A program made the position numbers and the translations under genes. From Polytrichum commune (taxonomy: Eukaryota; Streptophyta; Polytrichopsida; Polytrichales; Polytrichaceae), in the NCBI GenBank assembly GCA_950295325.1, contig OX485806.1, forward strand, positions 40,052,001 through 40,116,000: 64,000 bases of DNA, given 5' to 3'. Positions 12,418 through 23,233 of this stretch are shown in pieces. The notes beneath the pieces were generated by a model, which was given only the letters and a program-made list of their open reading frames with translations, did not search any database and was not told the origin of the DNA. Position 1 is the first letter of the stretch; the number at the start of each line of letters is the position of its first letter.

Positions 12418-12581
12418 TAGTGGGCATAGCCAATGGATGACTCCCACCAACATGGGGCACTTTACATTTGCTTTTAACTAGTGAATGTATGTAACGTAGT
12501 GAGATTACTAATGTTCGTTGTCTAAAAGCAAGCGTAAAGTGCCCCATGCTGGTGGAAGCCGTCCATTGGCTATGTCCACTA
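12418..12581. repeat. Long hairpin: 59-bp arms, 46-bp spacer
   Basis: The arm at 12,418-12,476 is matched inversely by 12,523-12,581 with seven differences in 59, all transitions. Both include ATAGCCAATGGA and CATGGGGCACTTTAC. This could be a foldback MITE or an inverted duplication able to make hairpin RNA. No target duplication is evident. A (TATC)n tract follows at about 12,770-12,796. Confidence 0.85.
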
Positions 12582-13079
12582 TGAAGTGTGGGCATGACAA
12601 CAATGTTTTCGCCCTTTAATATGACACATTTGGTCGTGCAAGAAAGTGTGGTATCAACCAAATGTCCTATTATGCATAATATGGCATTTTGGCCTCAAAT
12701 GTCGTACTATCGAGGGTTTTCAAGAAAATAGCCTATTCCAATGTAAAATTTCATTTTGTATGCACAATATCTATCTATCTATCTATCTATCTATCTACTA
12801 TAACATTTTATTAGAGAAATATGCTCACAACATCACACAATATGGAGTTTAAAAGAAAATCCCATGATGATGTCTTCACAATATCACACACTATGAAAGT
12901 AAGAATCTATTGACTTCTAATGATGTTTGTTGATGTTCAAAATTGACATCTTGTTCAAGTTATTCATAAAAGATTGCATGTTCGTCACATTGATAATTAA
13001 AAACTCTGAAGGATACTTCATTGCAAAATTTGATAGTAATCAGGCATACTCATAGGCTAAAGGAAGCTTGTTAAGCGGT

Positions 13080-14316
13080 GTTGGCTAATCATCCACATCA
13101 TTCCCCTTCATTGGCTCTTCGTTCAAATCTAAACTCAAATGGATTTCTTTATCCCATGGCAAATCCACCAACTCACCCATGTTGTACTTTGCAATTTCCT
13201 TTCATGCCAATTGCAAATATTCTTCAATAAGCATTTCTTCACTTCCAAGATTAAAAGAGGAAATGAAACTTGTCGATTCATTTGATGCTTCTTTCTTTCT
13301 CGATTTCTCACGTTCATCATCCATGGCAAAATTGGCACTCCAGTTTGTAGGTAAAATGTTGGACATCCTCCAGATGTTTCATACGAGTTGGGGATTTTTC
13401 TCTCTCCACACTTGGGAGCACCGCATAGTAGCTTGCCTTACAATAGGGATTATTTTCTTCAAGTCATGGTGAGTAGTAGAATAATCAAATTGAGAGGGAA
13501 TCCAATCCAAAAGCAACTTCTCATACTTAACTTTAAATGAAGCAATTATTCCATGATATGAGGGTTGTACCGCACTTGTAACATTAGGCGGTAAGAAAGC
13601 AATAGTAATATTGCTCAACTACAAGGTTGAAATACCGAATTCACCCCTACCAACATGTTGAAGGGAATGAGTAGCATAATTGTCCATAAATTAAAGTACC
13701 TTCCACTTTTGAGATTTGAAATGTGCATTCATGCACATCATCCAACTCTCAAATACATATGAAGTCATCAAGGTTGTTCCATTCGCAAACCACTACACAT
13801 AATTTGTTGGCACACCACCTCTTCAAGTATCTTGTGTGTAGAGATTTGTAAATAATAACAAGTTTTAACTTGTCAATGTCTATTGTGTTCATAGCAAGAG
13901 CAAGAGTAAGACGGTCCTTCTAAATCTACACCCACGGATTTTTCCTTATGCTTAGTGTCTTGTTTGATTGGGCATGGTAGAATTATACCAGTCTCATTCA
14001 TATTGTAAACATCTTCCAATGCCATAACCAATGAGGAGGCCAATTTTACCAAATCGTATGCAAGTTGTTTTTGTGCACACATAGTCATCAATAACGAATT
14101 AATTAAAATCATAATTGAAATGAAAAGCATTTGCCACTCAAGATTGCCATCACCTCTGGAGCTAAGAAATTGAAGAGTGGCACGGGCAAATCTAGGAGAA
14201 TAAGTCAACGAGGGTTGAAATTTCCAATCTAAAGAGATGTGAGATTTAGGTATGAGGACAAATTTCAAATTAAGAAGAGAAATCAACAACTTTTGAATTC
14301 TATTATGTAGATCCAA
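13080..14316 (-). pseudogene. Tigger/pogo-like (DDE, Tc1/mariner superfamily) transposase relic
   Basis: Reading the minus strand from 14,316, the first frame reaches VYNMNETGI, matching the first catalytic block of pogo/Tigger transposases (usually YNxDETG; here the D of that motif is N while the E is kept). After stops comes FMDNYATHS, the usual second-Asp block (DN.xxH), then SNITIAFLPPNVTSAVQP (13,379-13,618), the hallmark LPPN.TS..QP motif. The following DQGI position reads YHGI, so the third acidic residue is lost. There are several stops and frame changes, and the N-terminal DNA-binding domain is not clear. Element ends were not found. In autonomous relatives the enzyme cuts and pastes the element at TA sites. 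Confidence 0.75.
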
Positions 14317-14615
14317 TAATCCCTAATCCCTTCAACTTCCACCCCCAAACCCAATGACTCAAAAGTGCAACCCGTGTTTTAAAACTAGGGTTTTAAACAA
14401 TCAACTCAAATTAACCCATTGACGAATTCACAATGTACTCCCTAATCCCAAGGCATATCTAACGTGGATCTCACCGCATGCATGCATTAATTACCTCAAT
14501 TACATGACAAATTGGACTTAAAAAAAGTCGTATTATGAATTTCATAGTTGTTAGATTGGGGCAAATTAACACCAAAAGGTTTGGTCCATGGGAAATGCAT
14601 CATACACCTTATACT

Positions 14616-15080
14616 CCGTAATATCAACCCCATAATGTCACACACTCTCTAATATCCCAATACCCTAGGGAACGGATGTTCATAGTTCAAATCTCACTCC
14701 TTATTGTCACATTTCTCTCCCTTATATCACGAAATTTGTCATTAATGCAAATCACCAAAAAAGTCAACCCACACCCTCACATTGCGCCATGTGTCAAACA
14801 TGTGAAGTGTCACCTTCTTATTCTTCTTGTTCTGCTTCTTATGCCACTTGTTGAATGTCGGTGCATGCGTCCGCCACATTGCCCGGGAAGGCCAAGTGGA
14901 GCGGACCACACTAACGTAGGTGGCGGGAGAACAAATTCAAATTGTCCTCACATCTCCTTTGTGTTATTGCATAGTGTCGCATGCCACACTAATTCCACAG
15001 TATCACGCATCCATGTTAAAACTACAAAACTCCGTAATATCACATGCACTTTGGTTGCCACAGGTGTGATATTACGGAGT
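14616..15080. mobile_element. Possible MITE bounded by inverted ACTCCGTAATATCA
   Basis: ACTCCGTAATATCA occurs at about 14,616 and, inverted, at about 15,067-15,080; a further direct copy near 15,027 forms a hairpin with the right end. TTA lies close outside both ends, but one base off at the left. Just beyond, 15,095-15,145 has two copies of a 26-bp unit (gaggtgttatattattgggg). Boundaries and class are tentative. Confidence 0.45.
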
Positions 15081-15524
15081 TTAGAGTGTATAATTGAGGT
15101 GTTATATTATTGGGGTTAGTCGAGGTGTTATCTTATTGGGGTTTAGACTGGAGTCAGGTCGTCGCCACACGTGGCATGGGCCCCACTAATGTATTTATAA
15201 AGAGAGCACACACTAAACCACCCCAGGAATTTGGGATGAATGGTGTCATCCATTTAGGGTATCAGTGGTCGACTTCCTTTTTGCAGAATGCACAGGGGCC
15301 CTTGTAACACTGCCAGGTGGAACAGAGAACCCTTCCACGAATCAAGACACGACACGTGTCAGACTGAGTCTCGTACGGAACGCCAGGTCTCGTGGTCCCG
15401 GCAAGAGAGCCGATGCCTCGCAGTCAAAAGAGGGTTCAACAAATTCGTAGAGCTACTTAAATCTGTCAGCTGAATTCATGGAGACAAGCTTCCGAAGTTC
15501 CGATCGCTCAGAAACGCCGCGAGC

Positions 15525-15620
15525 CCCTGGTTTCTTTTTTTTTGTTTTGTTTTCCAATTGGCGGTGGCTGTGTTGGCCTTCTGTCTAAGAGAAAAGAAAG
15601 AAGAAAAAAATTAAGAAGTA
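15525..15620 (+). mobile_element. Short retroposed fragment with target duplication, copy 1
   Basis: The direct repeat GAAACGCCGCGAGC occurs at 15,511-15,524 and 15,621-15,634, enclosing about 96 bp that run from a T-rich part, through GGCGGTGGCTGTGTTGGCC and TTCTGTCT, to an A-rich tail. This is the structure of a target-primed retroposition (SINE or 5'-truncated LINE end). The same TTGGCCTTCTGTCT 3' end recurs in opposite orientation at 15,981-16,098. Confidence 0.8.
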
Positions 15621-15980
15621 GAAACGCCGCGAGCTACCAATGTTACAATAGTTCGAGAATCTGCATGTCCAGTACTGCCTCGAATTGTTCCGAAAATGGA
15701 GTCCTGCAAGTTGCAAATTTTTGAAAGCACCTTAGGAGGCTCTTTCCGTCCTTCTGGATTCGGCGGATTATTGCCATTAACCGATTTTCTCACCTCACTC
15801 GGTGCGCCCTCCCTCGTTTCTATATCTGCGGGTCCGAGCTCCGGCGATTTCGCGCAGTGCGATGACTATGTGTCCGTTCAGATTTTTTCCCGGGGGTAAA
15901 ATTAGGCTTCGTCAAATCTTGCCAGGAGTGTTGTACTAGAGAAGGGGAGTTGAGTCGTTCCCGCCGATGCTGAGAATTCT

Positions 15981-16098
15981 TTTTTTTTTTTTTTTTTTTT
16001 TTTTGAGACAGAAGGCCAACCGCCAACGCCAAAATGAATAAAACCAAAAGAAAAAGAACCCCCACGCCCACACCGAGGGGGAGCGGGCCCCTCGGGCG
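15981..16098 (-). mobile_element. Short retroposed fragment with target duplication, copy 2
   Basis: The direct repeat GATGCTGAGAATTCT (15 bp) lies at 15,966-15,980 and 16,099-16,113. Between them a T run of about 25 is followed by the inverse of the TTGGCCTTCTGTCTC end seen in copy 1 and a G/C-rich head. Read on the minus strand it is head, T-rich middle, TTGGCCTTCTGTCTC, poly(A). The long uninterrupted poly(A) and exact duplication suggest a fairly recent insertion. Confidence 0.85.
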
Positions 16099-16113
16099 GA
16101 TGCTGAGAATTCT

Positions 16114-17461
16114 GAATGATGAGAGAAAGCTGAGAATTGCACATGTTATTCGGATAAGCGGGGTCTGTATTTAACGATGGAGTCGCACCTGATGAAACAG
16201 TGCAGGGGCTGATCACACCAGCAATTTCTAGCACCATCCGTCAGCATCTCCAGCTGTAATAGTGTGAAAAGTGGTGGGTCAACATCTATTTCTCAACATA
16301 ATACTAAACATTTTCAAGGCTGGAACCGGACGGAAACTTTGGTGTGATCGGGGCATGAGTTTGTGCTCGGGACGTCGTGGCCGTCACGCCCTTCATGCAT
16401 TAGCACCTTGAGCGCTATGAACTAGCGATTCCGGGAATTAAATACTATACTGTACGGGTGAAGCATGCCAACCAGATTATAGGTCTTTACCATTAACTTA
16501 GAATATGTGCACATTTAGGATTCTCATCAAGATACTGCCTGTCGCGGGGGTTGTATATTGGGAGGTCGTACGCGATGTATCGGTCAGAGCAGAGCCTGAG
16601 GTCTTTAATGGATTCCTGAAGTAGTACACATCTGAAAGGAGTTTTGTAATATGTTACTGTATTGTCACACAGTGGTCAAGAGCTTCAACAGTTCGACGTC
16701 CAGCATGATTGCTTCGCAAGTACTCGTCAATCTCCAAGAATTCACGGAGCATCTTATTCCCCCTTCCGAACGGGCCGATGGTTGGCATCGCGGACTGGTC
16801 GACTTCAGGAATCCTTACGCAAACCATGCAAAGAAATGTCGAAAGTATGTAAGCCGCGCGCGAACAAATCAAAGTTATCTGTACATTACATCGGTGGTCC
16901 CTAGGCCGGTAGCTAGTGGCGCAATGTGAGGTTAGAAACATCGCACCAGCAGGTTCGACTAGCGCACTAGAACGGACAAGCACTGTTTCTTGCACATTTG
17001 CGTTTTTGTTGCATCATTAGCTTTGCCTAAATTGAGTACGTTGTTTTCTTGGATTTCCCGCCGAAGCTTGTAGACCGAGAGTGACTACATGTGCAGGTTT
17101 TTGATTATACGTTCTAGTACTTGTCCATCTGTTTAGGCGGTCCTCGGGCATGAACAACTATGATTTAGCGGAAGTGCAAGAATTAGTGCGCCTGAGGACC
17201 TTAGTCACTACTATTTGTTATCGCAGAATGACATAGTAGCCCTGGAAACAGGAACGAGAAATGTGCATCTACACAATGGTGGTTGATATATACCTCAATA
17301 ATGTTCTATGGAGATTCCGTCTAAGATAGACTCTCGAGTTAAGATACACTACTTATATACAAGGGACTAGGAGCGATTCATCAGTACTTTTCTTTCTACA
17401 TTGGATGTCGAGGCTGGAGTAAGTAACTAGTTTGGCTTTTTATTAAGCCTGAGGCCGCAGA
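16114..17461 (+). promoter_or_regulatory. Upstream region of the GT14 gene (promoter/5' UTR, undefined)
   Basis: This stretch is richer in G+C and CpG than the rest of the window and leads directly into the GT14 start codon. It likely holds the promoter and 5' UTR. Short frames at 16,650-16,930 on both strands are not convincing. A gtaagtaa donor-like site near 17,420 and a cag just before the ATG (17,460) would bound an intron of only about 40 bp, so I do not call it. Confidence 0.4.
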
Positions 17462-18715
17462 ATGTCTTCTAGTCCGACTTACTCAGATCGTTCTGGCAGG
17501 TGGACGATAAACAACACGAGCAAGGTGTTGGCTCTTGCTTTCGTTCTGCTGTTCCTTACACAGTTTGTGAGCTTGAGACACAAGGATGCGCGGTCCATTC
17601 TACAATTTGCCTTCTCCAACACGAATATTGCTCCAGCAAGCGACACCTTTAAGAATGTTAGTGCATCAGCGAATTTCTATTTTCCTGTAGAACAGTCAGG
17701 CAAGTGGTATTGCACTCGTGAAGGTGAAGTGGATAGAGACTACAACGAGTGGACCACAGGAAACTTCACCGATGAGGACACGCTTTGTGCAGCGCACCGT
17801 CAAGCGACTCATCCGATATCGGAAGGCGTCATACCTCGCATTGCGTTTATGTTCATAACGAGGGGGAGAATCAGCGTCGAGCCTATCTGGCGAAAGTTTT
17901 TCCAAGGTAACGAAGACAAATACTCCATCTACGTCCACGCGACCGATAGTAAATTCCAGTTTCCACAGGATTCAATCTTCTATGGCAAGACCGTTCCCAG
18001 TCGCCCCTTGAAGAGGTACGAAATAAGTTTCCCGGAAGCTGTGAGGCGGATCCTGGCTTTCGCACTGTTGGATAGCACCTCCTCTAATGCGTGGTTCACT
18101 CTGCTCTGTGAAACCTCAATTCCTATCCGTAGTTTCGCTTTCACGTACAAGTATCTTATTAATTCACAACTCAGCTTTGTGGAGGCATTTTACACGTCTT
18201 CCGAGTGGTGGAGGAAGCAATGGAATTCCACAGCGGAGGAGGCTGTTCCCGACAGGTTCATGCGGAAAGGCGAGGCGTGGATTACAGTGCACAGGCGGCA
18301 TGCCGGGTTGATCGTCGGTGATCGCTGGATCTTCGACAAATTCAAGCACCACTGGGTAAACTGGGGCATTCCTTCCGAAGTCTACATACCGACGATGTTT
18401 GCAGTGACAGATCCTCTGGCGATAGCTAATCATACCGTGATGTACGTGGACTGGGCGAGTACCAGCAAAGGAGGCCATCCTATGATGTTCAACGAGACCA
18501 CGATATCGCCGGCTCTCATCCAGAAAATCCAGAACCAGACCAGGAATACGGATGGCTTCTACAACATTGATCGCCTCTGGGATTTTCGGAACCAAGAAAC
18601 TTGCATTTACAACGGACAACCCGACTCACCCTGCTTCCTATTCGCTCGAAAATTTTCGGGAGGGTCTCCGACCATAAAGGCTGTGTTGGATGTAGCTCCC
18701 GTAATAGGATTCTAG
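17462..18715 (+). CDS. GT14 (core-2/I-branching) family glycosyltransferase, 417 aa
   Basis: This intact, intron-free gene encodes a type II membrane protein: a short basic N-terminus, one membrane anchor at about residues 21-38 (KVLALAFVLLFLTQFVSL) and a lumenal stem and catalytic domain. The domain starts at about residue 125 with PRIAFMFITRG, the usual start of plant GT14 (Core-2/I-branching, BC10-like) enzymes; other blocks are YSIYVHA, FYGKTVPS, CETSIPI, the HHWVNWG region, YVDWASTSKGGHP and the C-terminal CFLFARKF. Several N-x-S/T sites fit a Golgi lumen position. Plant family members act in cell-wall or arabinogalactan-protein glycosylation; donor and acceptor here are unknown. Length is normal for the family. 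The first ATG is chosen because it gives a short cytosolic tail before the anchor. The gene has higher G+C than its surroundings, with retroposed fragments upstream and tandem repeats directly downstream. Confidence 0.93.
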   Translation: MSSSPTYSDRSGRWTINNTSKVLALAFVLLFLTQFVSLRHKDARSILQFAFSNTNIAPASDTFKNVSASANFYFPVEQSGKWYCTREGEVDRDYNEWTTGNFTDEDTLCAAHRQATHPISEGVIPRIAFMFITRGRISVEPIWRKFFQGNEDKYSIYVHATDSKFQFPQDSIFYGKTVPSRPLKRYEISFPEAVRRILAFALLDSTSSNAWFTLLCETSIPIRSFAFTYKYLINSQLSFVEAFYTSSEWWRKQWNSTAEEAVPDRFMRKGEAWITVHRRHAGLIVGDRWIFDKFKHHWVNWGIPSEVYIPTMFAVTDPLAIANHTVMYVDWASTSKGGHPMMFNETTISPALIQKIQNQTRNTDGFYNIDRLWDFRNQETCIYNGQPDSPCFLFARKFSGGSPTIKAVLDVAPVIGF

Positions 18716-18721
18716 GTAGCT

Positions 18722-19500
18722 GGCTCAATTACCGCTCCTCTGTACCATAACATTGAAATGATTTCTTCCTCAAAAGTTTATTCAGAGTTCACGAACCAGA
18801 ATCAGGTAACCGCAATTACTCGGATCATTTCGCTGCTTAGGATGGATCATGTGCTTATTATATAATTATATAATCTGTTTCCATTCACCTTCGTCAGTCT
18901 TACATAAGAATATGGTGTGTTCAATTACAGCTCCCTGCACCGTAAACTTGAGATGGATTGTTGGTCAGCCTAGTCACTGGTCATGCTGACTAGGTTAAGG
19001 TCGCATATTAATCGTTTCGCTGTTTGAATAATCTGAGTTTCTATGCTGTTTCCTAGTCTTTCCATTCATTTTCAGCAGACTTGCATATATAAGAATTGGG
19101 TGTGTAATTCATCTCAATTCTTCTCCCATGATAGCCATTAGTTTGCTGTTTTGAATCATGCGTGTCTCATTATCATCTGTTTTAATTCACCTTCGTCTGA
19201 CTTATATAAATACACGGGTGTTTTCAATTACAGGTCCCTGCACCATAAACTTGAGATGGATCCTTCCCCAGTTTATTTACGGGTCATGACTTAGGAACGA
19301 ATATCACATAATCTTTTCGTTGTTTGAAAACTCTGAGGTTTCATGCTGTTGCTAGTCTTTCCCTTAATTTTCGGCTGAGTTCCATGCAGTACAAGAATTC
19401 GGTGTGCAAACTCATCCCAATTCTTCTCCCATATTCAATAGTCATGTTCAATCATGCAGTTTTAATTTTGGTTCGTTTATCTTCAATAATGGTTTTATGT
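18722..19500. repeat. Three tandem units immediately after the GT14 stop codon
   Basis: The anchor CAATTAC followed by a cataaacttgagatgga-like block occurs at 18,726, 18,922 and 19,225. Units two and three also share TTCGCTGTTTGAA, a TCTTTCC block and CAATTCTTCTCCCAT. The first unit lies within the expected 3' UTR, so the repeat probably arose by duplicating the gene's 3' end. Spacings are 196 and 303 bp; the first unit is shorter. Confidence 0.85.
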
Positions 19501-19909
19501 TCGCAGCAACCCTGCTTTCATGGCTCTCTCTCCATTCCCGCATTCCTATAGCCTGATCCTCGTGATTGTTGTGGGCGGCAGATTAGAATTGTTTGACCTT
19601 TACAAAGGATCGATGATTGGCAGAAACAGTACTCTCGAGCATTGCCAATGCCGATTGATTGACTATTTTGCACTTTCTGACGATTTTGTTTCACAACTCT
19701 TCTTCTATCATACCTCACCTTTATGTTCATGGTTATCTCTAAACTTCCTGGGTGCCAATTCGCATGATTTACTTTATGTCAAGAATTGTTCACTCAGCAT
19801 GAATTCCATCCACCTTAACATGAAACTCAAGTTTTGCACATGTTGCCTTGTACAATATTGATCAGTGAAACAAAATTGAAGGATACTTTGGACAATCAAG
19901 GCTGTCAAT
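19501..19909. other. No gene recognised
   Basis: A 113-codon + frame at 19,520-19,861 has no recognisable domain and follows the tandem repeats; it is probably non-coding. Confidence 0.4.
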
Positions 19910-20345
19910 GTAGTGTTTCTTGTGTTAACTACACTAAATATTGTATTTAGTGTCACCAATTATGTCTTGCTCAATACTAATTGTTAATTGCCCGTGTAGT
20001 GTCACTACCACTGAATGTAAATCTAACATTATTTGTTATTCCTTATGAAGATTTTTGGGTATTATAGGTTTTACAAAGTTGCACTGTCACTTACTAAGTG
20101 ATTTCAATCCAAATTTCAAGCATCCATGACAATATTTCATTACATTATGTTAAGATGTAGAATATACCAAACTTTCATCACAAAAATGAAAATTGGGATG
20201 ATAATACTTGTAAACACATTCATAAGAAGTTTCATTAGAAAACTTACAACAATGACATAAAATAGCATATGTTGTTAAAGACAATATTGTATAAGAGTGA
20301 CCCACCCTATTCATTAGTGACCATGTAAATGATCTTGCAATCATT
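19910..20345 (+). repeat. Dispersed MITE-like family A, copy 1
   Basis: The left end carries the near-perfect palindrome ACACTAAATAttgTATTTAGTGT (19,931-19,953), then a body matching 38,244-37,892 and 63,840-63,640 in inverse orientation (TGTCTTGCTCAATA, then tgtcacttactaa blocks). The right end is unclear. TA precedes the terminal CACTAAA. Confidence 0.75.
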
Positions 20346-21504
20346 GGAATGTGACCACCTTAGTAGGTGGCATGGGACACTTGTTGCTATTATGACGTGA
20401 CAAGTCATTAACCCTTAACTTTCCCAAGCCCATGAAAGGGTTGTTTTCAGTGCATTTCACTCAATGTTGGTTTTGGAAATTTCAGGACAAGTTTTGAGGT
20501 TAAAATGGGTTTTTTTCCGTAGGATCTTGAAACAATGGAGATGAGCTATAACAAGGGAAAACATGGGCACTAATAACCCTTAGGATTTTTGGATTATAAC
20601 AATTGAATGAAGTGTTGCACAAGAAAATGCCAAGTTTTATCCCCCCAAAAAGACCTTTGACCAATAAAATTCACTTGAAAATGCGTAGAAGGTTTATGTG
20701 ATCCACTAGATGGGAAAAAACTCAATACTTGAACATCTCTACAAATTCTCATGCCAACATGTGAAAATCACTAAAGGCTAGCCACCTTGTATTTGGAGCA
20801 TGTAAACTGTATCATATTTCTAACCACATATTTGCAAAGAATTTCTCAAACTTTTGAGAGTGTCCAAGTGTTAAACTTAAAGGTTGATGTGAGCACAAAG
20901 TTCAATTCTACATGAATATCAAAAAAACATTTCACATTTATCAAAATATACATCTTTGATGTTCATGTGAAGTTTGCATTGAAGTGGTAATCATTGATTG
21001 GAGTCAACACCCTCACATGAGCTCTCAACACAACATAAAGATGCCCACTTCCCACTTCCCACTTTGACATTTTCTCCGCATTCTAATCATCTACAAATTG
21101 CACGACTTGTGTGTCCATGCGTAGGTAATAGGTATCCATGGTGGCTTGTTGTTTATAGTTATTTGATTGTGGATGAATGAGTTAGGTGGGGATAATGTAG
21201 GGAATAATCATCCATGAAATTGGTTGCTTGGAAGTTAGGGGTTAAGGCCTTTCTAAGAAATGGCTTGTTACATGCCTATGCTTTTTTCATAGAACACAAC
21301 TCTCAATCTTGGAACTTATGAGAGCTTACTTGAACACAATATATGTTTTTTTTTCTAGGGAAGAGTCACCCAAGGAATACAAAAGGTAGGTCAAAGGAAG
21401 GAAAAGAGATGAAGAGAAATTAAGGATGAGGAAGAAATCAAGGAAGATTGGTGGAAGGTCGATTTTACTTGCTTTTGTTAGACTAAGACTTCATATATAT
21501 CTTA
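20346..21504. other. Intergenic, no gene recognised
   Basis: A+T-rich DNA with only short frames. The GA-rich stretch at 21,360-21,450 is low in complexity. Confidence 0.5.
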
Positions 21505-22010
21505 TGCCCCCTCCCCATCAGACTTTAGCTAAGCCTAGAAGTTGGTTCTTACACCCCAGCCTTCACACCATCGACATTATCTAGTGCCGAGCCTAGTTGG
21601 CAAATGATGTCGCATGGTTTTAAGCTTCAAGTACTGGCCCTCCCATCAGTACTTAGACATGAGGCAAGAATGTAGGACTTTTAAAAGTGTCACCTCCCGC
21701 CCTTGTGATTGGTTGCTTTTAGTCTTAGCTACGAGGGCACGAGGAGCTCCATTATCAAAAACCTATGGTAAGATAAATGATTAGTAAGGCATTTGGGGAT
21801 GGGACAAAATCTATCCAACATTCATTGCTTCGTAGATAAAACCATGAACATGTGTGAAAGCTATTTAACTAAAACCCACTTGAAAATCTCCGGAGCAAGT
21901 TCTTGTAGGTGCATTGGGATAGTTGGATGCCTCTGCTATAAGCGAGGGAGCTTTACCCAGGTTTTAGGAAAAACTTTGGTTATTTGGTAAAGTCAAGTGG
22001 GGAGGGGGCA
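21505..22010. mobile_element. MITE, 506 bp, TTA target duplication
   Basis: The inverted ends TGCCCCCTCCCCA followed by GACTTTA lie at the left and, inverse, at the right. TTA is present at 21,502-21,504 and 22,011-22,013. The TTA duplication suggests the PIF/Harbinger superfamily although the terminus differs from its neighbours. No coding potential. Confidence 0.75.
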
Positions 22011-22743
22011 TTAGACTACATACATATGCATGTAGTCGTCTTTAAATCAGCAAGATTTAAGTTACGGATTTATATCATAGACCAAATAAATCATTATTTA
22101 AATCTTTGTGAAGGGATTGTACCAATTGTCATATATACCGCATAAAGACATCCCCAATAAGCTTTAAGAATTAGAATAGTTGGGAGGACCTATATGATCA
22201 TTTAAAAGAAAGAGATTATTCATATTGAAATTTTACAATTATTGCAGTGCATCTCAAGTTTCATAATAAAACTTATCAATAAAATAATCATCTTTGGATC
22301 TGATCCAATGGCCAAAAATGTATGCGTAGGTGGAAGTTCCCACAATAGGGCGGTGTGGCCATATACAACTTATGCAATTGCTTAAGAGATGCCCTAACCT
22401 GTTGACTATGGCTAATAGTTAGGGTTGCCTATAAATTCATCAAGAAAATAATATAAATAAGATTTTCAATAGAGAGGTGATTTCCATGTGTATGTAGATT
22501 CTGCTAAAAAAAAATCTCATTGTGTTTTTTAGTAGTACAGACTAAGATCGATGATTGATGTGATACCGCAATTGAACATGTGGTACAATGTGCAAACTTA
22601 CTAATGTTAGAATCAATGAACACATTGCATTAAATAGATTCCTTGTTCTTTAAAATAGATTGGACTATATTGTGAACATTGACCAATTACGCTAAAACCA
22701 ATAGTCAACGTGATAATTGGGGGGGGGGGGGGGGGAGGACTTA

Positions 22744-23230
22744 GGGGCGTTTCACACTATGGCCGAAAGGTCGAGAGGCCGTCAATGTCCACCAATCAAA
22801 TTGCAAGAAAGCAAGAGTTCAGCCTGTCGACCCTTCACACTATGGCCAAAGTCCAAAGGCCGTCGCAATTTAAAATGTTTTCTTTTTGAAGAAGGCGGCA
22901 AACTCTCGAAGGAAGTTTGGGTCGGATGGGAATGGAAACCCAAACTATGGTCGAGAGGCCATCGGGTTTTTTTCATTACAAAAATCAATCATTGACAAGA
23001 TCTTGGCCCTTAGATTGGAGGGGTTATTTTGAGCAAGGAATAAAGTTGGATGCTCCTTTGGGTTTGGACTTTGGGCTTGGCCTTTGGAGGCTTCACACTA
23101 TGCCCGGCCGAAGGCTCCACTTACTATACTTTATTGGCTATTTTCAGCCCATTTCTTTGGACTCTCAACATAGTTTGGCCACTCAATCCCAAGGCCTCTT
23201 GACTTGGACGGCCATAGTGTGAAGCGACCC
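22744..23230. mobile_element. PIF/Harbinger-type MITE, 487 bp, TTA duplication
   Basis: The left end GGGGCGTTTCACACTATGG and the inverse right end GGGTCGCTTCACACTATGG match over about 22 bp with two differences. TTA flanks both sides (22,741-22,743 and 23,231-23,233). The interior repeats the TATGGCC-plus-AAAGG-like core several times. A G run of 17 (22,719-22,735) lies just outside. No coding capacity. Confidence 0.88.
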
Positions 23231-23233
23231 TTA

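Noticed and set aside
15820-16237. Minus-strand frames with long lysine runs
   Set aside because: They translate the poly(A) tail of the retroposed fragment.
18164-18619. 151-codon frame antisense to the GT14 gene
   Set aside because: Mirror of a G+C-rich real gene; no domain.
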